Of a stretch of DNA of 64,000 nucleotides, positions 1-12,135 are shown one piece after another. The stretch's first letter is position 1; each line of letters starts with the position of its first letter. Where the stretch lies: NCBI RefSeq assembly GCF_030362835.1, contig NZ_JAUCGQ010000001.1:1405461-1469460 (forward strand), given 5' to 3'. A program made the translations under genes and the position numbers. Below the pieces are notes generated by a model. The model searched no databases. It was not told the DNA's origin and saw only the letters and a program-made list of their open reading frames with translations. This DNA is from Cellulomonas alba (GTDB lineage Bacteria > Actinomycetota > Actinomycetes > Actinomycetales > Cellulomonadaceae).

Positions 1-621
1 CATGTGCGCGCGCTCGTACCCGAAGCGGATGACGTCAGGATTGATCACGTGGTCTGACGACGAGACGACGCCCCAGGCAGGCTTCGACTTCCACGCGGCG
101 ACGCCGGCCGGCTCTCCGAACGCCACCTGGGCCAGCGGACGTTGCGACACCGCCAGGAGGCGGCTCACGGCGGGGTCCACGTCCGGGGCGAAGATCTCCG
201 GGAACCGGGCCACGTCGACCGACACGTCGATGCCGGCCTCGCCGGTCCCGTCGAGGGCGAACGGAGCGAAGACCAGCGCCTCGACGAGCGGCGAGTCCGG
301 GAACCGTCCTTGGAGCTCTGCGATGGTCTCGCCCTGGTCCAGTGCGTAGCCGGCGAGGTAGACGAGACCGACGACGTTCTCCTCGACCCCCGCGACGGTG
401 ATGACCGCTCCTCCGTAGGAGTGTGCGACGAGGAGCACCGGCCCGTCGATCCGGCGGACGACCGAGGCGATGTAGGCGGCGTCGGTGACGAGGCCGCGAT
501 TCGGCCCCGCGGCGACCACCACCTGGACGCCGTCGTCGAGCAACGCACTCGTGACGGGGCCGAAGCTGCCCCCGTCCGCGAACGCGCCGTGGACCATGAC
601 GACCGTGGGCCTGCTTGACAT
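1..621 (-). CDS. alpha/beta hydrolase, C-terminus cut by window edge
   Basis: The visible 207 residues begin at an ATG preceded by GAAGGAG six bases upstream; the rest runs off the left edge. The N-terminus carries the oxyanion-loop stretch VMVHGAFADG (about residues 8-17), and AHSYG (about 66-70) is the nucleophile elbow with Ser68. Near the cut end SSSDH likely holds the acidic triad residue; the catalytic His would lie outside the window. This is the small RutD/esterase-like alpha/beta hydrolase family found widely in actinobacteria, and the substrate cannot be told. It is transcribed divergently from the SARP-type regulator at 946, which may control it. The fold is clear, the reaction is not. 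Confidence 0.85.
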   Translation of the reverse strand, partial: MSSRPTVVMVHGAFADGGSFGPVTSALLDDGVQVVVAAGPNRGLVTDAAYIASVVRRIDGPVLLVAHSYGGAVITVAGVEENVVGLVYLAGYALDQGETIAELQGRFPDSPLVEALVFAPFALDGTGEAGIDVSVDVARFPEIFAPDVDPAVSRLLAVSQRPLAQVAFGEPAGVAAWKSKPAWGVVSSSDHVINPDVIRFGYERAHM

Positions 622-945
622 GTTCACTCCTTCGACGGCGCCGGCAGGGTGCGTTTCGGCCCCCTGCCTCGGGAAGGGAGCCGACGGGTTTCCGAGCTCC
701 TCGTTCGTGAACCTAGGGAGTGGCCGTGGAGAACGAGTGACCGATGAGTGCATCGGCGCCCTCCACGTTGCCCACGCGCGCCGCTGGTACGTGTCGGCGC
801 CCGTGAGCACGACCGCGCGACCAGTGCGACAGCCCCCTGGTGGCTGCTCGCGACGAGCGCCTAGAGTGCTGCATCCGCCGCACCAGCGAACCATCCCCAC
901 CCGCGTCACGGGCTCGTCCGTCAGGACCCGCGAGGGGTTGTCGAC
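622..945. promoter_or_regulatory. divergent intergenic region, hydrolase / SARP regulator
   Basis: This 324-base gap separates two divergent starts. For the hydrolase, a minus-strand -10 candidate TAGGTT lies at 710-715, giving a leader of about 80 bases. For the regulator, a plus-strand -10 candidate TAGAGT lies at 862-867. Neither has a good -35. No convincing heptamer direct repeats of the kind bound by SARP proteins were recognised by eye. Confidence 0.4.
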
Positions 946-3900
946 ATGGCAGCAACGCCCGGTCTCCAGAGCTCCCACCGTCGGGGACGCGTACCCGCGC
1001 CCGTCGGGGCGCTCCGCATCCAGCTCCTCGGTCCGCTGCGCCTCTGGCGCGGCAGCGCCGAGCTCGACCCCGGACCGCACCAGCAGGCCTACCTCCTGGC
1101 CCTGCTGCTGGCGCGCGCGGGGCGGCCGACCTCGGTCAACGAGCTGATCGACGCGATCTGGGGCGACGAAGCGCCCGCCAGTGCCCTCAACGTCATTCAC
1201 AAGTACGTCGGCCTGCTGCGCCGCGTCCTCGAGCCGCACCTCGCCGCCCGCGAGACCGGCGCCTACCTGGTGGGCCACAACGCCGGCTACCTGTGCGCCG
1301 CGCCGCCCGAGGTTCTCGACCTGGCGCGGTTCCGGCAGCTCGTCGACGGCGCCCGGACCGCACGTTCGCACGGTGACGCCCTCGGTTCGTTCGCCCAGTA
1401 CCTCGACGCGCTCACCCTCTGGAGCGGACCGGCGGGGGACGGGCTGACGCACACGATGGCCACGGCGCCGATCTTCGCCAGCCTGGACGACGAGTACCTG
1501 CAGACCTGCGTGGACGCGACCGAGGTCGCCCTGTCGGTGGGAAGACCGGACCGCGTGCTCCCGGCGCTGCACCTCGCCGCCAGGATGGCGCCGCTGCACG
1601 AGCCGGTGCAGGCCAGCCTGATGACGTCGCTCGGGCGTGCGGGCCACCAGGCGGAGGCCCTGGCGGTGTTCGACAGGGTGCGCAGGCGGCTGATCGACGA
1701 CCTGGGGATCGATGCGGGACCTGCGCTGCAGGAGGCGCACCTGCAGGTCGTCCGGTCGCCGGCGCTGTCTGCGCGCGTCCCGCACGCGGCCCGGAACGAA
1801 CCCTCCCGGGCTACCGAGCAGGACTCGCCCGCCGCCCCGTCCGCGGACCGCCTGGTCGGCCGGGACGAGGAGCTCGCCGTGCTGCAGCGGGCCATCGCGC
1901 CGGCGCTCACTGACGGGTCGGCCGTTCTCCTGCTCGAAGGCGAGCCCGGAGTGGGGAAGAGCTGCCTCCTGAAGGCGACCGCCGACCATGCTCGGGGCGA
2001 GGACGCTCTCGTGGTCTGGGGGCACGGTCTCGCCGGTGAAGGAGCGCCCACGATGTGGCCGTGGGTCGAGGCGGCAGCGGGCCTCGTCGGAGCGATGTCG
2101 GCCGAGCGCCGGACCGAGTGGTCGTCGCGCGACCTGGGCTACCTCCTCGGCTCGAAGGGCGACCCCTCGACGCCGCCTCCGATCCCGGACAGCAAGGCCC
2201 GGTTCCGGCTCCTGGAGGAGCTGGTGGCGTTGATCGCGGAGTCCGCCGCCGCGCGGCCGGTGGTCGTCGTCTTCGACGACCTGCACTGGGCCGATCCGAG
2301 CTCCTTGCAGCTGCTCGCCGACGTGATCGGCCGTCTGCCGCCGCGGACGGCGGTGGTCGGAGCCTTCCGCAGCCTCGGCCCGACCCCGAGCCTGGAGCTG
2401 TCCCGCGCTCTCGCCGCGGCGAGCCGCGCCGCCGGCCACCGGAGAGTCCGTGTCGGACCTCTCGACCCAGCGGGTGTGGCCGAGCTGATCGGCGCGGAGA
2501 CCGGTGTCTCGCCCACGGCCGAGGCGGCGAGACTGGTGCACGCGCGTACCTCGGGCAACCCCTTCTTCGTCCGGGAGCTGGCGAGATGGCTGATGGCCGG
2601 CGGCACGGTCACCCAGGAGACCGTGCTCACCGGCGGAGTGCCCGTGACGGTCCGCGACGTGGTGCGCGACCGAATGGCCACGCTCGACCGCGAGTCGCAG
2701 GACCTGCTCGGGCTCGCGTCGCTGGTGGGGCGCACGGTCGAGCTCGAGCTGCTCGCCCGCGCGGCCTCGCTGGACATCTCGACCTGTCTCGAACGGCTGG
2801 AACCCGCACGCGCGCTCGGTCTGATGGGACCGGTCGCCGCTGACCCGTTCTCGTACGTGTTCACCCACGACCTCGTTCGCGAGGCCATCTCGGAGGCGCT
2901 GCCGCGCGGTCGCGCCGGGACGCTCCACGGCCGCATCGCGAACGCCATCGAGGAGGTCGGACTCAGCGACGAGTCGGCCGCGGAGCGCGTCGCTCATCAC
3001 CTGTGGGCGTCAGGGCCGGTCGCAGATCCGAGTCGCACGGTCGCGGCGCTGGTGCGTGCCGGTGCGCGCGCCAGGTCGAAGACGGCGTTGGACGCCGCCG
3101 AGCGACACCTCGCGTCGGCGGTCGAAATGGCGCGTCGATCGTCTCTCCTCGAGCAGGAGCTCGATGCGCTCTCGCAGCTGATCGCCGTCGTCGGGATGCG
3201 CTCGATGTACGGGACGGCGTCGGTGCGGCTGCTGGAGAGAGCCGAGCAGGTCGCGCGGGATCTCGGCCGCGAGCGCGAAGCGGCCGGGTTCCTCTTCTCC
3301 CGGTGGACGGCGCACGCCCAGGGGCTCGAGCTGCGGAGCAGCGGCCCGCTGGCACGACGGCTGCTCGAGCAGGGTGCCGGCGCGTCCGATCCCCTCGTCC
3401 GCGCGTACGGCGAGGCCGCGTGGGGGATCCATCAGTGGCACCTGGGCGCCATCGGCGAGTCGTACCGACGCATGAGCGCGATGAGGATCACGGTCCGACC
3501 GGAGGACCGTGCGCCGGACCTCGACCCGGTCCACGACGCGTTGCAGCTCCTCACCGCGGGAACCTTCGCGGAGATCTCGGCCTACCACGGCGACACCGCG
3601 CAGGCCCACGAGATCCTGGACCGCCTGAAGCAGACGGCCGGCGACGACCCCTACGCGCTCACGGTGGCGACCGCGATGGCCGCCCGGACGGCTGCGGTCG
3701 TCGGTGACCCGGAGTGGGCGCTCACCTCGGCCGAGAGCGGGATCTCGGTCGACCCGCACTTCTCCTTCGACTTCCTCGGCACCTACCTGAGACTGGCGAG
3801 GCACTGGGCGTTGGCGATGCGCGGCGTTGCCCCCGCTTCGGCCTCCGACGCGGCGGAAGAGCTGGTGCGCACGAATCTGTCGAACCCGACCCGCTCGTGC

Positions 3901-4197
3901 GTCTCCACGTGGTGGGCTCTGGTCGCCGAGATGCGGATCGCCGCCGGCGACCTGGACGCGGCGGCGGCCGCCCTCGATCACGCCGACGCGTGCCTCGAAC
4001 GTCATGAGCAGCGGACCGGCGAGGGTCTGGTGGTCCTGGTGAGGGCGTACCTGGCTCGAGCGGCGGCCGATCCCGCCGCTGCTGCGAGCCTGGCCCGGTC
4101 GGCCGCCGCCCTCTCCCGCCGGCGCGGTGCGCACCTCTTCGCGCGGCGTGCCGACCTGTTGCTGGCTGACCTCGCGACGGCGGGACGACTCGGCTGA
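946..4197 (+). CDS. SARP/BTAD transcriptional regulator with NTPase and TPR-like C-terminus
   Basis: A 1083-residue multidomain regulator. An OmpR-type winged helix spans about residues 24-115, the bacterial transcriptional activation domain (BTAD) about 125-270, and an AAA/STAND-type ATPase follows with Walker A GEPGVGKS (332-339) and Walker B VVVVFDDLHWAD (about 438-449). The remaining half is helical and Ala/Leu/Arg-rich, like the TPR-type repeats of AfsR-class proteins. There is no LuxR-type HTH at the C-terminus. The start is ATG with GAGGGG about 13 bases upstream. Such proteins usually activate secondary-metabolite or secreted-enzyme genes, but no biosynthetic cluster is visible, so the divergent hydrolase is the nearest candidate target. 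Confidence 0.85.
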   Translation: MAATPGLQSSHRRGRVPAPVGALRIQLLGPLRLWRGSAELDPGPHQQAYLLALLLARAGRPTSVNELIDAIWGDEAPASALNVIHKYVGLLRRVLEPHLAARETGAYLVGHNAGYLCAAPPEVLDLARFRQLVDGARTARSHGDALGSFAQYLDALTLWSGPAGDGLTHTMATAPIFASLDDEYLQTCVDATEVALSVGRPDRVLPALHLAARMAPLHEPVQASLMTSLGRAGHQAEALAVFDRVRRRLIDDLGIDAGPALQEAHLQVVRSPALSARVPHAARNEPSRATEQDSPAAPSADRLVGRDEELAVLQRAIAPALTDGSAVLLLEGEPGVGKSCLLKATADHARGEDALVVWGHGLAGEGAPTMWPWVEAAAGLVGAMSAERRTEWSSRDLGYLLGSKGDPSTPPPIPDSKARFRLLEELVALIAESAAARPVVVVFDDLHWADPSSLQLLADVIGRLPPRTAVVGAFRSLGPTPSLELSRALAAASRAAGHRRVRVGPLDPAGVAELIGAETGVSPTAEAARLVHARTSGNPFFVRELARWLMAGGTVTQETVLTGGVPVTVRDVVRDRMATLDRESQDLLGLASLVGRTVELELLARAASLDISTCLERLEPARALGLMGPVAADPFSYVFTHDLVREAISEALPRGRAGTLHGRIANAIEEVGLSDESAAERVAHHLWASGPVADPSRTVAALVRAGARARSKTALDAAERHLASAVEMARRSSLLEQELDALSQLIAVVGMRSMYGTASVRLLERAEQVARDLGREREAAGFLFSRWTAHAQGLELRSSGPLARRLLEQGAGASDPLVRAYGEAAWGIHQWHLGAIGESYRRMSAMRITVRPEDRAPDLDPVHDALQLLTAGTFAEISAYHGDTAQAHEILDRLKQTAGDDPYALTVATAMAARTAAVVGDPEWALTSAESGISVDPHFSFDFLGTYLRLARHWALAMRGVAPASASDAAEELVRTNLSNPTRSCVSTWWALVAEMRIAAGDLDAAAAALDHADACLERHEQRTGEGLVVLVRAYLARAAADPAAAASLARSAAALSRRRGAHLFARRADLLLADLATAGRLG

Positions 4198-4380
4198 GAG
4201 CGGGTCTGAGCGGCGGTCCGGGCGCACGGGGAAGCACGGGCTGAACCTGGCGGCCGCGAGGGGATCCGGCACCCCGGTGGACGCGCGTCCGGCCGACCGG
4301 CACGCGGACCTCGGCGCTCGATCGCCCGCGCCGACCGAGACCCCACGCGCCCGTCCTGGCCCGGGTACGGGCCGAGCGGC

Positions 4381-4386
4381 TAGCGT
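4381..4386 (+). promoter_or_regulatory. -10 TAGCGT, leaderless start of cupin gene
   Basis: TAGCGT lies seven bases before the GTG at 4394 and no usable Shine-Dalgarno is present, so transcription probably begins at or next to the start codon. Confidence 0.55.
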
Positions 4387-4393
4387 GCCGGAG

Positions 4394-4759
4394 GTGACTG
4401 ACGACGTCCGCAACATCAGGACGGCGCTCGACGCCGTCGCACACCACTGGCAGCCGCACCGTCTGACGAGCGTCAACGACTACGACGTCAAGGTCGCCAA
4501 GCTGCACGGCGAGTTCGTGTGGCACTCGCACCCCGACACCGACGAGCTGTTCCTCGTGGTGGAGGGCACGCTGACGATCCAGCTCCGCGACCGCGACGTC
4601 GTCCTCGGCCCCTCGGACGTGTTCGTCGTCCCCCGGGGCGTCGAGCACTGCCCGCGCGCGGACGACGAAGTCTCGATCGTCCTCGTCGAGCCCCGCGGAA
4701 CCGTTAACACCGGCGACGCCGGCGGCGACCGGACGGAGCCCCTGCGCGAGCTGCCCTGA
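4394..4759 (+). CDS. small single-domain cupin protein
   Basis: A 121-residue protein with a typical RmlC-like cupin barrel. Motif 1 reads GEFVWHSHPDTDELFLVVEG and supplies two His and one Glu metal ligands; motif 2 is PRGVEHCP with a further His. The short length and the DELF-VVEG signature match stand-alone cupins of the mannose-6-phosphate-isomerase-like group, for which metal binding is expected but the substrate is unknown. The GTG at 4394 is chosen because TAGCGT lies at leaderless spacing; an in-frame GTG at 4385 overlaps that hexamer. Convergent with the beta-propeller gene downstream. Confidence 0.8.
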   Translation: MTDDVRNIRTALDAVAHHWQPHRLTSVNDYDVKVAKLHGEFVWHSHPDTDELFLVVEGTLTIQLRDRDVVLGPSDVFVVPRGVEHCPRADDEVSIVLVEPRGTVNTGDAGGDRTEPLRELP

Positions 4760-4789
4760 GCGGCGCCTTCCGCTCGCCCGCTGCGCCGC

Positions 4790-4807
4790 CCACGGCCGCT
4801 CCCGTGG
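4790..4807. terminator. short hairpin between convergent genes
   Basis: CCACGG and CCGTGG form a 6-bp stem with a 6-base loop in the gap between the cupin gene and the convergent beta-propeller gene. The stem is short and has no T-run, so the call is weak. Confidence 0.3.
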
Positions 4808-4841
4808 CTGCGTTCGGTGAGCCCGTGTCGGACGGAGGCGT

Positions 4842-6248
4842 TTACCCGATGCGTGCCAGCCGCTCACCCAGGCTCAGGAGCACGCCGTCGGTACACACCA
4901 GGTAGCCGTCGTCGCCGTGCGGCAGCGCGCTTGACCACTCGACCTTTCCGTCGCCCGGACCGAGCGCGACGACCTTTCCGGTCGCAGGTCGCGGACTGTC
5001 GCCCTCAGACTCGCCATCGCCGCCGGAGACGTGCACGAGCACGTGAACACCGTCGGTCAGCAGCTGGGACACCTCACGGCCCACGTCGGTGCGCCACAGG
5101 AGCCGACCGGTGCGCCCATCCAGCGCGACCACTCCGGTGACGAACGACGCGTACACGACGTGGTCACGCACGAGAACCTCGAGCGTCGGATACGGAGCCT
5201 GCCAACGCAGCTTCCCCGTGCGCGCGTCGTACGCGGCGAGGTTCTCGTCCTGCGTGAACGCGACTCCGGGCAGCGAGCCGTCGTCCGCGACGAGGCTGCG
5301 GTCCGTACCCGCAACGTCGACGTCGCGTCCGGGACCAGCGATGACGGTCGTCGTGGCTCGACCGCCGGCGGACACGGTGGTGACGTGCGCCGCCCGGCCA
5401 GCAAGCTCAGGTTGCAGGGACATCAGCGACTGCGCCGGTGCAAGCTCCGTCCCGTCGAGCAGGTTGAGCCGGCGAAGGCTGGCCGTCGAGTCCACGACGA
5501 CGACCTCTCCGGCAGCGATGAACACCGCCCCGAACGGGTTGGAGTCGTCACGGCTCCCGCCGATGGGGGTCGTCCAGGCGGGCGTCCCGTCGAGCAGATG
5601 GTGGGCGTGAGCCTCGCCCCGGCCCTTTCCCTCGTCGCTCGCGAACACCACAAGACCGTCGGCGGCATCGAACGACGTCGCACCCGACACCTGCCAGGTG
5701 GCCACTCGATCCCCCGTCGCGCCGTCCAGCACGGTGACCTCGCCAGGAACGGACCCGCCGCCCTCGGGATAGTCGGATACCACGCACACGACCCGCGTCG
5801 GTGTCGCGCCGCTCGTGTGGTTCTCCGGGCTGCACCGAGCGATCGTGCCGGCATTCGTGAGCAGCGTGCGCCACAGCGTCTTGCCGGTGGTGACGTCGAC
5901 CAGACGCACCGCCAAGACGTCGACGCTCTCGACCGCAAGGACGGCCCGACCCACCGGTCGCGGGTCCATCTGGAGGTTCGGGTCGGACTCCCACAGTGCA
6001 CGTAGCGGCGGATGCACGGGCGTGACGAAGCCCGGCAAGCCGTCGAAACGGTGCTCGCGATGCCGCTCGACGGACGCTAGCCCCTGCTGGAGCGCCACGA
6101 GCACGGCGAGCCCTGCGACGGGCACCAGGAGCCAACGACGGCTCAGACGGGCTCGGCCCGCGCGGAGCGGCGCCGCTGGTACGGCCGCAGTTCCTGTGGT
6201 GTGCGGCTCGTCGTCCTCGATGAGCTCGACCTCGCGCATCGAGACCAT
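4842..6248 (-). CDS. membrane-anchored PQQ-like beta-propeller protein
   Basis: A 468-residue protein with a cytoplasmic acidic N-terminus, one membrane segment at about residues 40-58 (WLLVPVAGLAVLVAL), and a long extracytoplasmic part. That part contains repeated blade motifs of the PQQ/BamB type, such as TTGKTLWRT, ARTGKLRWQAP, GRTGRLLWRT and GDGKVEWSS. Such propellers usually act as scaffolds, and no enzymatic cofactor site can be asserted. The ATG at 6248 is favoured because CATACT sits six bases upstream; an in-frame GTG precedes it by one codon. No partner gene is adjacent, so the function stays open. Confidence 0.75.
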   Translation of the reverse strand: MVSMREVELIEDDEPHTTGTAAVPAAPLRAGRARLSRRWLLVPVAGLAVLVALQQGLASVERHREHRFDGLPGFVTPVHPPLRALWESDPNLQMDPRPVGRAVLAVESVDVLAVRLVDVTTGKTLWRTLLTNAGTIARCSPENHTSGATPTRVVCVVSDYPEGGGSVPGEVTVLDGATGDRVATWQVSGATSFDAADGLVVFASDEGKGRGEAHAHHLLDGTPAWTTPIGGSRDDSNPFGAVFIAAGEVVVVDSTASLRRLNLLDGTELAPAQSLMSLQPELAGRAAHVTTVSAGGRATTTVIAGPGRDVDVAGTDRSLVADDGSLPGVAFTQDENLAAYDARTGKLRWQAPYPTLEVLVRDHVVYASFVTGVVALDGRTGRLLWRTDVGREVSQLLTDGVHVLVHVSGGDGESEGDSPRPATGKVVALGPGDGKVEWSSALPHGDDGYLVCTDGVLLSLGERLARIG

Positions 6249-6347
6249 CACCGGAGTATGCCCGCGCGACGTATCGGCGGTGGTCGATTCTGACCTCGGA
6301 CCACGCGCGCACGAACGTCAGGTGCCTCGACGCACCCGGGACCGGAC

Positions 6348-6385
6348 GCAGAACGACCCCCGGCGGGTGCCGGGGGTCGTTCTGC
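6348..6385 (-). terminator. strong intrinsic-type hairpin after 108-aa gene
   Basis: A perfect 17-bp stem (6348-6364 with 6369-6385) closes over the tetraloop GGGT, just downstream of the minus-strand gene ending at 6398. There is no long T-run, as is common for terminators in high-GC actinobacteria. Confidence 0.75.
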
Positions 6386-6397
6386 CGGGGCGTCGAC

Positions 6398-6724
6398 TCA
6401 GGCGTTCCCGTCCAGGGCGCCGGCAGCCTCCAGGCGCGCGAGCGTGGCATCCCAGCCGTGCGTCGGGTACGCGGTCGCGAACGACTCGAGCTCGGCGCGG
6501 ATCCGCTTCGCGTGACCGGCCGCGGAGTTCGCCGCGATCGCGTCGACGAACGCCTGCGACGCGGTGCGCAGGTTCGGGTTCTTGCCCGTGGCGGCATCGC
6601 GCACGTACGCGTTGGCACCCTGGCCGGCGGGGATGAGGAACGTGGTGACGCCCACGCCCTGAGCGGAGTTCGAGGAGCTCGTGCTCACGCGTGCGCGGGA
6701 GGACGTCTTGGAATCGCCAGCCAT
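6398..6724 (-). CDS. hypothetical 108-aa protein
   Basis: The protein begins MAGDSKTSSRAR, with a Ser/Thr-rich N-terminus to about residue 20, followed by a mixed, probably soluble helical part with RIRAELESFA and WDATLARLEAAG. No signal peptide, membrane segment or known motif was recognised. AAGGGA about 7 bases before the ATG is a good ribosome binding site, and a minus-strand -10 candidate TAATGT lies at 6793-6798. A strong hairpin follows the stop codon, so the gene appears to be a self-contained transcription unit. The function is unknown. Confidence 0.65.
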   Translation of the reverse strand: MAGDSKTSSRARVSTSSSNSAQGVGVTTFLIPAGQGANAYVRDAATGKNPNLRTASQAFVDAIAANSAAGHAKRIRAELESFATAYPTHGWDATLARLEAAGALDGNA

Positions 6725-10819
<4,095 letters not shown>

Positions 10820-10880
10820 CACGTCGGCCGCCGCGGACCGCACCACGGCCGCGGCGACCGAACAGGAAGGACGCTCGAAA

Positions 10881-10917
10881 CGAGGAGCCCCCGGCCGTCG
10901 CCGTCGGGGGCTCCTCG
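10881..10917 (+). terminator. intrinsic-type hairpin after GH10-GH62 operon
   Basis: A perfect 13-bp stem (10881-10893 with 10905-10917) with an 11-base loop lies 61 bases after the GH62 stop and just before the convergent SRPBCC gene, so it may serve both strands. Confidence 0.75.
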
Positions 10918-10941
10918 CGTCCCGGGCGTGACGCAGGCGCG

Positions 10942-11469
10942 TCAGCCGACTGCCGCCCGCGCGGCGGCCCCTGCCCCCTCGATGCGGTCCCGCAGGCCGA
11001 CGTGGTCCGCGGCGTCGAGCTCCTCGTCGCCCTTGAACAGGTTCGGCGTCCCGACGCCGGTCTCGATGAACGCCTTCAGGCTCGTGCGGACGTAGGTGCT
11101 CCACGCGTTCGAGCACGCGTCGTAGCACTCGACGTCCGGGTCGAGACCGGCGTGCGTGAACGTGACGTGCGTGCCCGCGTCGTCGGCCGCGATGTCGAAC
11201 CGGATGGTCGTGCCGACCCACTCCTGCCTGTCGCTGACGAACGCGAGGTAGCCGCCGGTGACGAGCCACTCGACGAGACGGCCCGGCTCGAGGGCGGTGA
11301 CGCGCTGGCCGCTGTAGTGGAGGCCCGGCACGAGGTAGACGAACTCGTCCCCGACCGCCGTCGTGGTGCCGGTGATGCGGCCCCACCAGCCGCTGACGTC
11401 GTTGACGGCGTCGTACGCGGCCTGCGGCGAGGCGTCGACGGTGATGGTGGTGGTGAAGTCGGCGGACAT
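10942..11469 (-). CDS. SRPBCC / AHSA1-type domain protein
   Basis: A 175-residue protein with the START-like fold pattern: FTTTITVDASPQAAYDAVNDVSGWW at the N-terminus, internal strands such as EWLVTGGYLAFV and THVTFTHAGL, and a long C-terminal helix with YVRTSLKAFIETG. Members bind hydrophobic ligands or act as Hsp90 co-chaperone-like proteins; this one cannot be assigned a ligand. AGGGAG lies seven bases before the chosen ATG. It is divergent from an HxlR regulator and the shared intergenic region holds two operator-like palindromes, so repression by that regulator is likely. Confidence 0.8.
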   Translation of the reverse strand: MSADFTTTITVDASPQAAYDAVNDVSGWWGRITGTTTAVGDEFVYLVPGLHYSGQRVTALEPGRLVEWLVTGGYLAFVSDRQEWVGTTIRFDIAADDAGTHVTFTHAGLDPDVECYDACSNAWSTYVRTSLKAFIETGVGTPNLFKGDEELDAADHVGLRDRIEGAGAAARAAVG

Positions 11470-11493
11470 GGCGCGCTCCCTGCTCGTAGCCAA

Positions 11494-11508
11494 CTTGCGT
11501 GATGCAAG
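11494..11508. promoter_or_regulatory. HxlR operator candidate, copy 1
   Basis: CTTGCGTGATGCAAG has 5-bp inverted half-sites CTTGC/GCAAG around a 5-base spacer. Its exact reverse complement occurs at 11527-11541, so the site is present twice in opposite orientation between two divergent starts. Confidence 0.7.
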
Positions 11509-11526
11509 CGACGGTAGCGACCATGA

Positions 11527-11541
11527 CTTGCATCACGCAAG
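11527..11541. promoter_or_regulatory. HxlR operator candidate, copy 2
   Basis: CTTGCATCACGCAAG is the reverse complement of the copy at 11494-11508. It ends four bases before the -10 hexamer of the regulator gene, so binding would block that promoter and allow autoregulation. Confidence 0.7.
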
Positions 11542-11544
11542 GGG

Positions 11545-11550
11545 TAAGGT
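11545..11550 (+). promoter_or_regulatory. -10 TAAGGT, leaderless start of HxlR gene
   Basis: TAAGGT lies seven bases before the ATG at 11558 with no Shine-Dalgarno between them. Confidence 0.55.
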
Positions 11551-11557
11551 CGGCGGC

Positions 11558-12025
11558 ATGCTCGGCAAGACGTACGACACGCAGGTCTGCTCGATCGCCC
11601 GGTCGCTCGAGCTCGTCGGCGAGCGCTGGAGCCTGCTCATCGTCCGTGACGCGCTGTTCGCGGGCGTCACGCGCTTCGCCGACTTCCAGCACAACCTCGG
11701 CATCGCGTCGAACGTGCTCGCCTCGCGGCTGGAGTCGTTCGTCGCGAGCGGCGTGATGGAGCGCGCCGACGACGCCGACTACGTGCTGACGGAGAAGGGT
11801 CGCGCGCTCGCGGTCGCACTCATGGCGCTCACGGAGTGGGGCGACGCGTGGGCCACGGACGCCGAGCCGCCGATCCTGTACGCGCACGCCGGGTGCGGCG
11901 GCGCCGTGCACGTCGGAGCGGCGTGCGACCTGCACGGCCCTGTCCCGGCCGACGACGTGGTCGCGCGCGTCGGGCCCGGGATGCCCGCGGAGTACCTCGC
12001 GGACCGACGGGGACGGCGCGGCTGA
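11558..12025 (+). CDS. HxlR-family winged-helix transcriptional regulator
   Basis: A 155-residue regulator with the HxlR core: CSIARSLELVGERWSLLIVRDALFAGVTRFADFQ, then GIASNVLASRLESFVASGVMERADD and YVLTEKGRAL, covering about residues 10-90. The C-terminal extension contains HAGCGGAVHVGAACDLHGP with Cys and His residues that could sense oxidation or bind a metal. It is divergent from the SRPBCC gene, which is the likely target, and a pair of palindromes lies between them. The ATG is chosen because TAAGGT sits at leaderless spacing. A very strong hairpin follows. Confidence 0.88.
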   Translation: MLGKTYDTQVCSIARSLELVGERWSLLIVRDALFAGVTRFADFQHNLGIASNVLASRLESFVASGVMERADDADYVLTEKGRALAVALMALTEWGDAWATDAEPPILYAHAGCGGAVHVGAACDLHGPVPADDVVARVGPGMPAEYLADRRGRRG

Positions 12026-12037
12026 CCCGTTGCCGTC

Positions 12038-12085
12038 GCGGGCCGCTGCGCCACGGTGGGTGCGTGCCGTGGCGCAGCGGCCCGC
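12038..12085 (+). terminator. very strong hairpin after HxlR gene
   Basis: A perfect 19-bp stem (12038-12056 with 12067-12085) with a 10-base loop lies 12 bases after the HxlR stop codon. Confidence 0.8.
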
Positions 12086-12135
12086 ATCCCGCGCTGCGTT
12101 GACGCCCCGGCGGCGCGCGGAGAACACTCCGGAAG

